NCBI GenBank assembly: GCA_039566865.1
Contig: CM076947.1
Location: 20,151,501 to 20,215,500, forward strand
Origin: Aurelia coerulea
Taxonomy: Eukaryota > Cnidaria > Scyphozoa > Semaeostomeae > Ulmaridae
Direction of reading: 5' to 3'
DNA length: 64,000 nt
The notes under the pieces were generated by a model. That model ran no database searches. It worked only from the letters and a program-made list of their open reading frames with translations, and was not told the origin of the DNA. Position numbers and translations under genes: made by a program. Of this stretch, positions 1 to 10,325 are shown one piece after another. Each line of letters begins with the position of its first letter. Within the stretch, counting starts at the first letter, position 1.

Positions 1-228
1 GCCGGATGACCCAGAAAAAAGTGACCCAACGCAATCTGTTACAGAAAATTAAGGAAGTGGCTGATTGAATTTTTTCAAGTGTTGTTCTGTCGCTAAAAGA
101 CTAGCCTACGGTATGAATATCTTTCGCAAATTTTTTGGGCACCGTAAATTTCCCGAATTGAAGATTTCGAGGAAAAGGGCATCCCTGAAATCCTCAAAAA
201 GTTGTAAAAAACAGGGGATCGATTTATA
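1..228. mobile_element. Family A foldback, one-arm fragment
   Basis: The first bases read as a decayed CCGGGTGACCCAG terminus. The following 220 bases match, inverted, the right arm of the complete family A foldback at 16374-16996. Homology ends near 228, so only one arm is inside the window or was kept. No coding capacity is credible here. Confidence 0.65.
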
Positions 229-719
229 TAATACAGGATTGCCGGACTCTGACTACGAAAACATAGTTCTAAAATTTATCCTACAATTTATCAACAAAAT
301 TCATAGATTAGATGCAAAGAATCTTGCGGCCTACGAATCAGTAGCAACGAATTTTGGTGGCCCTTGTCAATATCTTCCAGCCTCCCTAGAATATACTTTC
401 TGACCGTTCTCTAGATCCTTAAAGGTTTTATTTTGCGTTAATTATATCATATTTTCATAGATTACGCAAGTATGTATATTTATGCTCTTGAAAACATTTC
501 ATAATCAAACATTTATCATGGGTTAAATTTGGGATTATTTTTGGGTGTTCGAACAGAATACACGAATTTTATTAACAAGAAACTAAAATTTCACTGAAAG
601 TATTTTAGAAGTGTCATTTTCTGATGATCTTATGGTCACTGATTTGTGTCACAACAAGGACAAAGAAAATTTTTGCTGCAAAAACAGCAATTTCTTTGTT
701 CTCCAAATCTAGCAATGTC
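229..719. other. No gene recognised
   Basis: AT-rich sequence. A short open frame overlaps it (65-403, plus) but begins inside the family A arm and resembles no known protein. The last 9 bases (711-719, AGCAATGTC) are the left target duplication of the next element. Confidence 0.5.
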
Positions 720-1242
720 AGCATAGCCTCGAAATCTTTAAAAAGGTGGGTACAAAATTATATGCCCTATTTCGTTAAACTGAACGGCTCCAAAGAATCT
801 TGATCTACTTTGCTATAATTCTACCGTTAGACTTTTGAACAAATTTTAATATTTTCAGAATTAGAATGTTTTTCTTCTATTCTAAGAATGCAAGAAGAAT
901 GTTAAAAAATCCTAAAACCATCGTAAATTCTAACTTTGTTGATGAAACATGAAATACTTTTCAAGAAAACCATCCTTTATAAATGTCTACAATGTAGTAG
1001 CAAGCAAAAGTCTGTCAATCTTCTGGTTTACGATTTAGAAATTTGATGACGAAACATCCTCAAATGAGTTGAAATATAAAATACGCTGTAATTTCGAAAG
1101 AATGGAAGATTTCTGAAAAGTCCAACGGTAGAATTATAGATAAGTAGCAAAAGTTCCTTTCAAGCCTTTCAATTAAACGAAATAGATCATACAATTTTAC
1201 ACCCACCTATTTACAGCGATTGAAAGATTTGGAACCTATGCT
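720..1242 (-). mobile_element. Family D foldback MITE, copy 1 (9-bp TSD)
   Basis: The element starts AGCATAG and ends CTATGCT. It is flanked by perfect 9-bp duplications AGCAATGTC (711-719 and 1243-1251). The arms are imperfect inverted repeats of roughly 150 bp or more. It lies in the opposite orientation to copy 2, and its CRE-like octamer is mutated. Confidence 0.85.
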
Positions 1243-1315
1243 AGCAATGTCAACTCAAATACTGTCTGGTGGCGTTGTATTTGACTTGTTTTTACATTTA
1301 AAATAGGTTCATAGT

Positions 1316-2015
1316 AGCATAGGTTCCAAATCTTTAAAGGGAATCGACATAGTTAAAAGCTGGCCCGGGCCAAGTTAAAGATATAATCTATTGTATTCAA
1401 CAACTTTGACGCCTGCCGTTTCATTGTGTGGCGAAGGAAACAATGGGTTTTATTGGCGTTTCTTCAGCCTATTTATAGCAGCTTGTCGATATAGCTATGT
1501 CTATTCCCTTTAACTCGGCATAAAAAGGTGGGTGTAAAATTCTATGACCTCTTTCTTCTGATTGAATGGCTTGAAATAAACTTTAGATACTTATCTATAG
1601 TTCTACCATTGGACTTTTCCGACATTTTGAATATTTTCGAAATTACAGCGTAACTTACATTTCAACTCATTTGAGGATATGACGTCATCAAAATCTCTAA
1701 ATCATAAACTAGCGGATGGACAGACTTTTGCTTGATACCATATTGTAAACATCCATAAATTATGGTTTTCTTGGAAATTATTTCATGTTGCATCAAACAG
1801 TTTAGAAATTACGATGGTTTTAATTTTCTTTAACATTTTTCTTGAATTCTTGAAAAAGAAGAAAAACACTCTTATTTTGAAAATATTGAAGATTTCAGAA
1901 AAATCCAACGGTATAATTATAGATAAATAGGTAAAGTTTCTTTGAAGTCATTCAGTTCAAAGAAATAAGTCATTTAATTTTACACCAACCTCTTTAAGGG
2001 TTTGGAACCCATGCT
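1316..2015 (+). mobile_element. Family D foldback MITE, copy 2, with nested insertion
   Basis: Termini AGCATAGGTTCC and ...CCCATGCT are flanked by the 9-bp duplication GTTCATAGT (1307-1315 and 2016-2024). It is about 180 bp longer than its relatives because another small element sits at about 1336-1526. It carries TGACGTCA at 1680-1687. Confidence 0.85.
1336..1526. mobile_element. Small MITE (family Y) nested in family D copy 2
   Basis: Inverted ends read TTAAAGGGAATCGACATAG on the left and CTATGTCTATTCCCTTTAA on the right, with about 150 bp between them. Family D sequence resumes on both sides. A relative with similar right-hand sequence lies at 43860-44035. Superfamily unknown; TTTAA or TTAA may be the target. 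Confidence 0.6.
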
Positions 2016-2094
2016 GTTCATAGTGTCCTTTTCAAAATCTTGTAGAAATCCAAACACAATGCAAAACCCTGTCTTACAACATAAACAAAGAGCG

Positions 2095-2296
2095 TAGGAA
2101 CTGCCGTTTTTGAAGCAATTCCATTTTTTGACTTTATTGTTCCATAAATCAGCAAGCACTTGTTAGATTGAATCAAACGAGGTCTCAAACTCGTTGAAAC
2201 CTATCCTATGCAGCTGTTTGAAAGAAGAAACAATTAAAGTTACGGTCCCTCCGCAGCAGCTCGAAATACTAGGTGCATTTTTTAGGTCACCGTGTA
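2095..2296 (-). mobile_element. Family E element fragment, copy 1
   Basis: Reverse complement matches 49695-49905 over about 200 bp: a GC-rich 'gctgcggaggga' segment, then 'gctgcatagg', then 'gatttatgga'. A third partial copy is at 36520-36600. The family end in the other copies resembles CAGGGTATCCCA, so it may be mariner-like. Confidence 0.55.
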
Positions 2297-2465
2297 TATT
2301 ATTTGTATATTTATCATTGTTCGTTCTAGTCGCTGATATATCTTAAAGATTTTTCTGGCTTGTTGAATTTAAATCGCGCAAGCAAAAGGGTTTTTTCTCA
2401 TCGCAGAAAGGGACTGCCTTCCAGAACAGTTTAGAATGTCTTTCTTTCAAAGTTGTTTTCTAATT

Positions 2466-2651
2466 GTGATTTTCATTTTCATTTCATTTCATTTTAATTT
2501 CTTTAAGCACGGTAACCCCGTCAATCGATAGACTGCTTTTCAGGGGCCGTGCATAAAACGTTACAAATTAAGTTAAAAATAAATACAAAGTAAAACCCTA
2601 ATTTAATTACAATAATGAATAAATAAATAAATATATATATAAATAAACAAA
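2466..2651 (-). mobile_element. 3' UTR and (ATTTC)n tail of a CR1/L2-type LINE
   Basis: Read on the minus strand this follows the RT stop codon. After a TATA/AAAT-rich stretch comes a stem GCACGG...CCGTGC enclosing CCCC...GGGG, then TTAAAGAAATTAAAATG and a pentanucleotide tail. The same 3' block recurs at 29403-29490 and 62129-62215, which marks it as the conserved 3' end of a LINE family. Confidence 0.75.
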
Positions 2652-3053
2652 CTATTTTTTCAAAGCTTCTTTAAATGCTTTGAATGAGGATGCCTGCTTG
2701 ACTTCACAATCCAAGAGGTTCCAAACTCCAGCGCCACGACATGAGAAAGCTCGCTGACCATTACTTGTTCTCATTAGTGGCACTTGAAGATCAGTTGCGG
2801 TGTTTCTCAAATGTTTCCTACTGCATGTCGAATTTTTAATGAACATTTCTGACAGGTAATCAGGAGCAAGGTCATTTATCGATTTGTAAACCATGCAAGC
2901 TGTCTCGGTTTTATCACGAGAAGTTCGAAAGTAGCGTAACAGATCTGGTGTGACTGGTCGGATAAGATCGGCGCTCCCTGCAGTACCATCTTCGATACGA
3001 TGGTTGGAAGCCATGAACTTCCATTTCTCTCTTTCTTCAGCTGTTCGTTTCAA
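2652..3053 (-). pseudogene. C-terminal part of a non-LTR retrotransposon reverse transcriptase
   Basis: About 133 codons are open from an internal methionine. Residues from about 53 onward read MVYKSINDLAPDYLSEMF, then a basic stretch, LQVPLMRTSNGQRAFSCRG, and AGVWNLL...SFKAFKEALKK. This is the usual carboxyl end of CR1/L2/Jockey-type reverse transcriptases after the catalytic domain. The catalytic motifs are absent, so this is a 5'-truncated copy. Its first 24 residues (RTAEEREKWKFMASN..IEDGTA) look like the carboxyl end of a different LINE protein, so the copy may be chimeric near 2975. The 3' UTR and microsatellite tail follow directly at 2466-2651. It is not a host gene. Confidence 0.8.
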
Positions 3054-3107
3054 TGTATGAAAGGTGTACTTAATGTGCAGTCATGTTAAATCGTCAATCA
3101 ATCATTT

Positions 3108-3303
3108 GAAGGTGTTGTGGCGCAGTCGTGTCATCCACTGACTTTGTAGCCAGAACAGTTAGGCGGACAGGACTCGATACCCGGTAGTGCCCCACCACTT
3201 GAGCGTCATGACAAAGGGTGTCGCCGACTCGATAAGGCCTATTCTACTTCTGCGATCCCAGTGCTTGGCGCCAAAAACCGCAACTTCACCTTCACCTTCA
3301 GTC
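3108..3303 (+). mobile_element. tRNA-derived SINE with A and B boxes
   Basis: TGGCGCAGTCG (3118-3128) fits the Pol III A box and GGACTCGATACC (3170-3181) is close to a B box, about 52 bp apart. The body continues through 'ccccaccacttgagcgtcatgac' to a CTTCAC-repeat tail near 3290-3303. A 5'-truncated copy is inverted at 63566-63730. This would be transcribed by RNA polymerase III and mobilised by a LINE; the partner is unknown. Confidence 0.7.
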
Positions 3304-3348
3304 AAGGTTTTACGCTGCTTTCCCGCGCTACTCCTTCAACCAGATGTA

Positions 3349-3580
3349 CAGTTGAGCCCGAAATTATTCATACGTATGCCAAATTTGGAGTATTTTCAAT
3401 CGTTATATTTGCTAACTAATTAACAAGATATTTCATTCCTTGAAATGTCTCTTGTAGCACTTGTTTCAGCCTTTCATCACATTCTTACGAAACTTCAGCC
3501 ACAGTAAAATTGGTCCTCAAATAGAACGATTCAAAATACTCAGAATTTGGCATAGGTATGAATAATTTCGGGCTTAACTG
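3349..3580. mobile_element. Tc1-like MITE with about 50-bp TIRs
   Basis: Left end CAGTTGAGCCCGAAATTATT and right end AATAATTTCGGGCTTAACTG form an inverted repeat of about 50 bp, flanked by TA (3347-3348 and 3581-3582). The CAGTTGA start plus TA target matches Tc1/mariner elements. At 232 bp it has no room for a transposase. Confidence 0.8.
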
Positions 3581-3737
3581 TACCAAAAAATACTCCAGCC
3601 TCCAATTTAAAAGATTACCAAAACTCGATTATGAATGCTATCGTAAAATTTTCAATGATTTATCTCTTTTGTCAATGATTTAGAAATATTTAAAGATGAT
3701 AAAATGTTTATCTTCAGTACTTGAATTATTTGTTAAA

Positions 3738-4077
3738 TGTGTTTATTCCCAGTACTGTACCCATGACCCAATACACAGAGTGACCCAGTACACAGAGTAA
3801 TTGGTGTCCTGTGACCCAGTCCTGTTAATCTGTGTATATCGTAATTTTTTTTAGTTACAAGGATTTTAAAATTCTAACGTCTGTTAGTGTTGACCATTAA
3901 AAAATCATCCTGTCTGGCTCCCTGTGGCCAACTCGTATAACAGTTAATCTCGTATTACATCAACACCGGGATTTGAAACCACAAAGTTATTCATATGTCA
4001 TCTTGACCTTGACAGGAATGACTCTGTGTACTGGGTCATAGGACACCAATAGCTCTACAGTACTGGGAATAAATACA
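3738..4077. mobile_element. Foldback element with 'cagtactg' arms
   Basis: Left arm (about 3738-3820) contains TTTATTCCCAGTACTGTA, 'tgacccagtacacagag' and 'attggtgtcctgtgaccc'. The right arm (about 4010-4077) repeats these inverted. Arms of about 65-80 bp enclose about 190 bp. No clear target duplication was seen. Confidence 0.6.
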
Positions 4078-4148
4078 GTTCCTACAAGGTAGGCGCCATT
4101 GGTTAAATAAAGAGTATAAGATGACAGGTTGAAAAACCTTATTCTTCA

Positions 4149-4424
4149 CTATACTCTTTCAGCAACATTGTGAATCTTGCCTATGAAAGAAGGATTTTGT
4201 CTCAGATCTTCAGGCGTTGCTGTTTGTACTTCAACTAATGCTTGGGAAACGTTTTGCTTGTCATTATTTGTGACGCTTTCACACTTCAAAAAATTGGTTG
4301 TCCTGTTTCTAGAACAGTTTTTGTATGAGTCCTTGTTGACCGTTGGTGGGAGTTTGTTATTGTTGTTTTCTTGTGGTTGTAGTTGTATGGCGATGCAACA
4401 GTCCCTTGTCATTGTGTCTACCAT
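4149..4424 (-). CDS. Unrecognised Asn/Thr-rich open frame, partly duplicated in tandem
   Basis: A 91-codon minus-strand frame begins MVDTMTRD, has an Asn/Gln-rich stretch and ends VAERV. Its amino half lies in the first unit of a 194-bp tandem duplication. The second unit (about 4486-4677) also stays open from an MVDTMTRD start through LPPTVNKDS and NCSRNRTTNFL, with small offsetting indels in the Asn/Thr part. I recognise no domain. It may be a gene remnant or chance; conservation of the same frame in both copies is the only hint that it codes. Confidence 0.2.
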   Translation of the reverse strand: MVDTMTRDCCIAIQLQPQENNNNKLPPTVNKDSYKNCSRNRTTNFLKCESVTNNDKQNVSQALVEVQTATPEDLRQNPSFIGKIHNVAERV

Positions 4425-4677
4425 AGCAATGGTGCAATGTGCAGTTAAGTAATGAAAACAAACATTTCATCATCTTTAGACAAAAAATTGGTTGTCCTGT
4501 TTCTAGAACAGTTTGTGCATGAGTCCTTGTTGACCGTTGGTGGGAGGTTGCTATTGTCGTTGTTTCTTGTTGTTGTAGTTGCATGGTGACAAAGGTCCCT
4601 TGTCATTGTGTCTACCATAGCAATGGTGCAATGTGCAGTTAAGTAATGAAAACAAACATTTCATCATCTTTAGACAA
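4288..4677. repeat. Tandem duplication, 2 units of about 194 bp
   Basis: Both units run from 'aattggttgtcctgtttc' (4292 and 4486) to 'cattttcatcatctttagaca'-like ends and are about 90% alike. The main differences are in the trinucleotide-like 'gttgttgt' part. No MITE ends were seen. Confidence 0.75.
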
Positions 4678-4739
4678 ATTTGGATCATCGAAAAGAAATT
4701 ATAAGATAGATTTGATAAAAGAGTTTTGGTGCTTTTTAA

Positions 4740-5175
4740 ATAGATAATACTGCTATGAATGATGTATGATACTATTAATGATGTATGATTTTTTCCACTA
4801 TTTTTCGCCTTCTCCTTGAGAAATTACGTATTCAAATAAGCAATTTGAGCGAAGTGACGTCATATCGCGCAAACGAAAACGAGGTTGTGTGGTTGTTTTT
4901 GCCTCTTAATCGCTGCTAGCCTCTTTATAGTGTACTCGTGCATTGAAAATGGCATGAGACCAAGATAAAGGAGCTTGCTACAATAAAGAGACGAAAAAAC
5001 AATCAAACAGCATCGTTTTGGTTTGTGCGATATGACGTCACTTCGCTCAAATTGCTTATTTGAATACGTAATTTCACAAGGAGAAGGCGAAAAATAGTGG
5101 AAAAAAGTATCATACATCATTCATAGCAGTATTATCTTGTATTTTATTATCAATGATACCAACCCGGACTTGTCC
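4740..5175. mobile_element. Family G palindromic element, copy 1
   Basis: A long palindrome: 'actgctatgaatgatgtatg', 'ccactatttttcgccttctcc' and 'aaattacgtattcaaataag' on the left are repeated inverted near 5040-5140. The right end is TACCAACCCGGACTTGTCC (5157-5175). Both arms carry TGACGTCA (4855-4862 and 5033-5040). Copy 2 is at 55115-55414. The left terminus appears lost. Confidence 0.65.
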
Positions 5176-5691
5176 TTTAGTAATTTAAGAAACCCACTTG
5201 AAACTGTTTACAGCAAATGAAAAATATGCATGTACTATGGAGGAAATCGATGCAGCGAAGAGATACTTAGGTTTTCAAAAAACGGTTTCTCATATTACAA
5301 ATACAAATTATACGTCATAATTCTACAAGACATCAACTGTCTACATATTACTCAATTCACATTGTTCAATGGTATAAATGAATGGAACGTTACAAAATGA
5401 GTCAAATAAATGAATTGAATAAGAAAGTTTGGGCCACCCATAAAAATAACAATGAAATTGAATTTACGTTTTACTCTTGTGCCCCAACCATCATTGGCGC
5501 AATGTAGCGAAATGTGTGGAGATGGCAAACCATAAAATGGGTTCAATACAAAATAATTTTAGTATGGGATCCCACGGGTCGCAAAGCGACGTATACCCAA
5601 TCTTTAAAAGTCACAGCTTTCAAGCTCATTTCTCAATCATTGTGAATACACTTATGGCTTTCCTTCTGCCACTATCGCATATACCGGGCAA
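5176..5691. other. No gene or repeat recognised
   Basis: AT-rich. Overlapping frames at 5352-5546 (minus) and 5477-5827 (plus) are low-complexity or run into a hairpin and match nothing I know. Confidence 0.4.
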
Positions 5692-5842
5692 AGGCCAATT
5701 TCCAGTCAGTGGAATTTTCCGAGCGGGCGGATTTTTATTGAATGCGAGAGAAAATGTCGCTCTGGAATTGAATAGAAAGTTTGCCTTTCATCGTCTAAAA
5801 TTCCGCCCGCTCGGAAAATTCCAATGACTGGAAATTAGCCGA
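5692..5842. repeat. Hairpin, about 43-bp stem
   Basis: 'ggccaatttccagtcagtgg' then 'aattttccgagcgggcgga' (5692-5730) is inverted at 5799-5842 around a loop of about 65 bases. Two central differences. Probably a short MITE; no target duplication identified. Confidence 0.65.
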
Positions 5843-6085
5843 AGTCGGAAAAATGTTTGGACTTTGAAAACCTGTATCTTTAAAATTATTCTCTGGAGAT
5901 CTCTAACATGGTAATATTTTTGTAGCTAACATGTCAACTTAGATATAAAGACGTTCGAATGTTTCTCAAGCTACAAGCGATTTTCTTAAAAAAATTCATC
6001 TCAAATTCTTTGAAAACAGGCCTAAAATAATTGATTAGATTTCTACAGTTCCAGTCTCATGATTGTAAAAGGAGGCTGTGTGATA

Positions 6086-6360
6086 CCTGGTGCGCCAGAA
6101 TAAACTATGCACGTTTGGCAGGCCACAATAAATCGTGCACTGGACCGATTTTGAAGATTCATGACTTAATCTTCAGCAAAAAACCTGAATTAGATTCAAG
6201 AATTTTTTGCAAATTTTTTCGTTTTCAGTTTTCAGAGCTAGACGCGAGTTTCTTTTTCGTTCTCGAAAACACTGAAAACGATCAAAAACGTTGATCAAAT
6301 TTTCTAAAGACTCTGCATGAATGGACAAAGAGAAAACTTGTTTGTGGTCATTTGGGTTTA
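6086..6360 (+). mobile_element. Family C mariner-like MITE, left half only
   Basis: After TA (6084-6085) it starts CCTGGTGCGCCAGAATAAAC and matches the left arm of the complete family C element at 13040-13632. The right arm is missing. Confidence 0.7.
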
Positions 6361-6487
6361 GAAATTGGTTGATTAATTTATACAATTAATCGATACAATT
6401 TCACAAGATGTCCCTTATCAAACGAATTAAAGGGCGTGGCTCCGAAATATATTTCCAATGGAAAGACCCCGGAGGTTCTATCAACTA

Positions 6488-7092
6488 CCGGGTGTCCCAA
6501 AAAAATGTATACGGATTTGGTTGCCCCTAGCGCTGTGAATTTTGCTTTAATCAGTGGCTAATCATTCTCAAAATGTTCCTCAATAGTTAACTTGAACATA
6601 GATACCTCGTTTGTTGGTATTGGTGCTTTGGGAGCAGAAATATCAACCTTGAAAGCTCAAATTTGCCTCTTCCTGCAAACCAGAGCTTTGGCCTTTTGGC
6701 CTAAGCAGTTTCTTAACGCACAGCGTATAAATCAATGAGAGCCTTGATAATATTTGAACAATATTAGATCTTGTGTTCATCTGTTTTCCAGAAGTCTCCC
6801 CCAGTCACCCATTGGGAAGTTTCTTAATTTTTCATTAATTTCAGTTCTTAATTTCGATCTGGTTAAGGAATTTGCTTAGGCCAAAAAGCTAAAGCTCTGG
6901 TTTGCAGGAGGAGGCAAATTTGAGCTTTCAAGATTAACATGTCTGCTCTCAATGCACCAATACCTGCAAACGAGGTATCTGTGTTCAAGTTAACTATCGA
7001 GGAACATTTTGAGAGCGATTAGCCATCGATTAAAGCTAAATTCATATCGCTGGAGTCAACCAAATCTGTATAAATTTTTTTGGGACACCCGG
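6488..7092. mobile_element. Family B mariner-like MITE, copy 1
   Basis: Ends CCGGGTGTCCCAAAAAAATG and ...TTTTTTTGGGACACCCGG are flanked by TA (6486-6487 and 7093-7094). The long arms (over 200 bp) share 'gtatctatgttcaagttaac' type blocks. Length 605 bp and no transposase. Other copies: 12369-12962, 33004-33618 and 38008-38611. Confidence 0.85.
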
Positions 7093-7381
7093 TACACTTT
7101 GAAAAAGATCTGCGATCCCAATCTAAAAGATGTCTAGTCCACGCCAAAGCAAAGTTAATTGTGAAATCTACGAGATGTACTGCGTAAAGGCTACAATAAT
7201 TAACTGAAGACATCAATATACGTTTTTATACAAGGAACTATAGTTCAATAGAAACTATCACTATAGGATAGCCGTATATCTAAGAAGAAACTTTCGAAGC
7301 AGAACTCAATAATATTATAGCAGACGCGTTGTTGAAATGTCATTCTTGAGTACGATAAACTCCAGGTTTAAGTTTTAAACG

Positions 7382-7610
7382 TCACAGAACACTTTTTCCT
7401 CCTACTAGATGTTTCATATGCCAAGAAAAATATCTATAGTAATGTTGGAGAAGCTGTACCATGAAACCAGTATGGCGAACTGTCTCATTGTGCATGTGAA
7501 AATAGACTTTTAAGAGAATCCGTTGGTCTGCTTGGGACACTTTACTCATTTCCTCCAGAACTTTAGTATTAAGTGTCTGAATATCGTTCAAAATACCGGG
7601 AGACTGAAAT
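7382..7610 (-). CDS. Possible terminal exon of an unrecognised gene
   Basis: On the minus strand 'gtgaatattatttcag' (acceptor-like, ending about 7611) is followed by an open frame containing LNDIQTLNTKVLEEMSKVSQ, then ADQRILLKVYFHMHN and a stop at 7382-7384. The composition looks protein-like: mixed charges, no low complexity and not inside any repeat found here. I do not recognise the family. It may be the last exon of a gene whose preceding exon is the frame at 7650-7856, or chance. Confidence 0.3.
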
Positions 7611-7649
7611 AATATTCACTAAATTTACAGGGAAATCTATGCAACCAAC

Positions 7650-7856
7650 CTATAAAATTTTAATTCTATAATTTATTGAGGCTTCAACTTCATTTTGAAT
7701 TTTTTCCATAATTCTAGGTGCATTTATTCCTGCTGAAATCAGGGTTTTGCCAAAAGTTCTCTTTCTCAGTCTGCCAAAAAGCCCGGCAACAATATGCTGT
7801 CGACTTATAACTTTCGATTTTTTGATCCTCAGCATTGATAAGGAGCATAATTGCAA
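7650..7856 (-). CDS. Possible exon or short ORF, unrecognised
   Basis: A 68-codon minus-strand frame includes GRLRKRTFGKTLISAGINAP and RIMEKIQNEVEASI, ending at a stop 7650-7652. It is Lys/Arg-rich and not low-complexity. It lies upstream (in minus sense) of the frame at 7382-7610 with about 40 bases between, too short for a normal intron. If both are real they would need another splice pattern, or be broken parts of one gene. Confidence 0.25.
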   Translation of the reverse strand: MQLCSLSMLRIKKSKVISRQHIVAGLFGRLRKRTFGKTLISAGINAPRIMEKIQNEVEASINYRIKIL

Positions 7857-7859
7857 TTC

Positions 7860-8194
7860 AACAGTTTCTGTGCCATAACAAGGCGACGACAGAGCTTACT
7901 AAATATCATTTTACTATTTTAATGATTGAAAGCGGATTAACTTGAGCCACTCACTGATAAATAATAGTTCTAGCCGAAGCCAATGGAAGTTAGTCTTCGG
8001 GAGTTCTTGATCTGAGATCGATATTGTGCATTGCAAATCAAGAATAATCTCAAAAAATTAAGTTACACCCTCACTCAGCCAGATACTGGAGCTGTATTAT
8101 TTCAAATCAATTTTGTAGTTTTTATTGAACGATTTTGCAAACAGTATACATTTTTCTGACGTACTTGGTATTTGAAAATGTTAATGCCTTATTG
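7860..8194. other. No gene or repeat recognised
   Basis: Mixed AT-rich sequence. No long frame, inverted ends or tandem units seen. Confidence 0.4.
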
Positions 8195-8430
8195 CTTGCT
8201 TTTCTGAAGCAATTGATAAAATGCCCAATGCAGATGCGCGAAGGAGCTTTGTTCCTTCGATATATAGTGGTGACTTCTCAAAACAATCAATTGTCGTCTG
8301 CATAATGAGATAGTTAGCCATTCTGATATCAGGGAATCTTTTGCGGCTTCCTTTGTATTGACTTTATGCTTGTGAGAATTTCCTTTGTCTGGAATCGCTA
8401 ATTGCAATGTCAATCAAAGGAAATTGGGAT
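8195..8430 (+). mobile_element. Diverged family F right-half fragment
   Basis: 'cttttgcggcttcctttgta' followed by 'gagaatttcctttgtctgg' and 'aatcgctaattg' (about 8333-8403) matches the right arm of family F elements. Upstream bases 8195-8330 match only loosely. Older than the adjacent complete copy at 8645. Confidence 0.5.
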
Positions 8431-8644
8431 CCCGTTTACGCTGTGTCGGTATACTTTTGATCTATTACAAAGCTGTTACGGTTCAAGAGCGGTGACACTA
8501 CTCTTGAGCAAAATTTTCCTAAGAATAGGAGGAACGAGGGTGTTACTAATTGGCAAGAACGGTGCAAACGGGAGTCTGATCTGTTACTCTTTTGTTACGG
8601 ATCCAATCCAAAGTTGTACCAGTACATTTGAAATGTGGTCTGAG

Positions 8645-9238
8645 AACAAGGACAGATTTTGTAAGTCGAAAGCATGAGTTGCTTTTGTTTACTACACCTG
8701 AATTCAAAGCGATATGCAATCGCAGACAAAGGAAATTCCCTCGACCAGTAATTCAAAACAAACAAAGCTGCAACAATTTCTCTGAAACCCAGGCAGCTAG
8801 CTCGGTTGTTGTGCATTCCAGAAATTGTTTTCAAGAGCAAACATGAGCATATATCGAAAGAAGAAGAATATATCTACACATCTACCTCGGGTATTTTATT
8901 TATTTGGTTCAGAAGCTGAGCAGTAAGTATTTCAAAAATACCCAAAAAATTAGAGAATTGAATCACCTTCCAATTGGCTTTTGAAATAAAATGCGCGAGG
9001 TAGATGTGCAGATATATCCTTCTTCTTTTGATCTATGTTCATATTTGCTCTTGAAAATAACTTCTAGAATGCAGAACAAGCGAGCTAGCTACCTGGGTTT
9101 CAGAGAAACTTTTGCGGCTTTGTTTGTTTTGATTTACTAGTTGAGGGAATTTTCTTTGTCTGTGATCGCAAATCGCTTTGAATTCAGGTGTAAACAAAAG
9201 CAACTCGTGCTGTTGTCTTACAAAACCTGTCCTTGTTC
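8645..9238. mobile_element. Family F foldback element, copy 1 (8-bp TSD)
   Basis: Starts AACAAGGACAG and ends CTGTCCTTGTTC, flanked by GGTCTGAG (8637-8644 and 9239-9246). Internally almost palindromic: 'gaaattccctcgaccagtaa', 'aaacccaggcagctagctcg' and 'atcgaaagaagaagaatat' all recur inverted. Short frames inside it are by-products of the palindrome. Confidence 0.85.
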
Positions 9239-9246
9239 GGTCTGAG

Positions 9247-9692
9247 GATATTGTTGCGAAGTCTGCCCTTGTTGTAACGTAAATTTGCTTGCCTGATTGA
9301 TTTTTTATGTAAAGGGGCACAAAGAAAGGTGGAAGGAAATAATGGGGAGGAATACCGATCAAATAAGTGCGTATGTACCTTACAGATAATCCATTGCATT
9401 AATCCAACGCACTAACTACCATCTCATGCAGACTATCAATCTTGTCTTTGAGATTGGTGCAATTCTGCATCAACTATTACTACAACAAGATACCCCAAGC
9501 CATTTCACAGCCAAATTTCCGATCATCTGTATCATCCTTGTAAGAAGCCGTCCATTCGTTCACAGGGACACAATGATGCTCGCTGCTCTGAGGCATCCCA
9601 GGCATACCACACTGGCCACCAGTTGATTTCCAATAGAAACAGAATCTTGCACTCTTCATCCAGTTTGGCAGCGTCCCTTAGAAGCAAGGTAG
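9247..9692. other. No gene recognised
   Basis: Short overlapping frames on both strands (9426-9626 plus, 9532-9768 minus) show no known motif. The right end runs into the family S terminus. Confidence 0.4.
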
Positions 9693-10325
9693 ATGCCGGG
9701 TGAGTCAGAAAAAAGGATCTCAGCTTGGAAGGCCACTGCTTCATGAATATCAAAGCAATAATATTCAAAAATGTCTTGTTTTATTGCCAATATGTTCAAT
9801 TAGGTTCAGTAATTTACCCGGCCTTAATCGGCCTTTCCTTCCTGTGGATATGAGTGATTTTCTGCAGAAAGCCCCTTCAAAAAACCTGCAAAAACGAATT
9901 AAAACAATGAGCCCATTTTCCTTCCAAAAATTGATGACACTCACATAAGTTCATGTATTTTGTCCTCTTGAGAGAATGGAATCACCCTGAATAGGTCATC
10001 GATACCAGGGGGAGGACTTGTTCATCCTCCCAAGAGGATAGCACGTGCTAAAGCGTTCACAGGTCATTGCTGTAAGGCCATTGTAAGGCAGACATGTTAG
10101 GGAAATCTGTTCATGATTTTGGGCACGTTTGAGGGTTTTTGAAGAGGCTTTCTGGAGAAAATCCCTCATAACTTCAGAATGGAGTGGCCGATTTCAATCA
10201 GGTAAATTTTGTAGTAGATTTGAACATTTCTACCATTAAACTATATATTTGCCGATATCATTTTCTTGATATCCAGGGAGCCATGACCTTTCAAACGGGG
10301 ATTCTTTATTCTGACTCACCATGTA
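9693..10325. mobile_element. Family S mariner-like MITE, copy 1
   Basis: Left end 'gccgggtgagtcagaaaaaa' and right end 'ttctgactcaccatgta' are inverted, extending about 60 bp with 'gatatcaa' in both arms. A conserved interior block ('cctcataacttcagaatgga', 'gtggccgatttcaatcagg') recurs in partial copies near 13951, 16056 and 53957. Confidence 0.65.
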
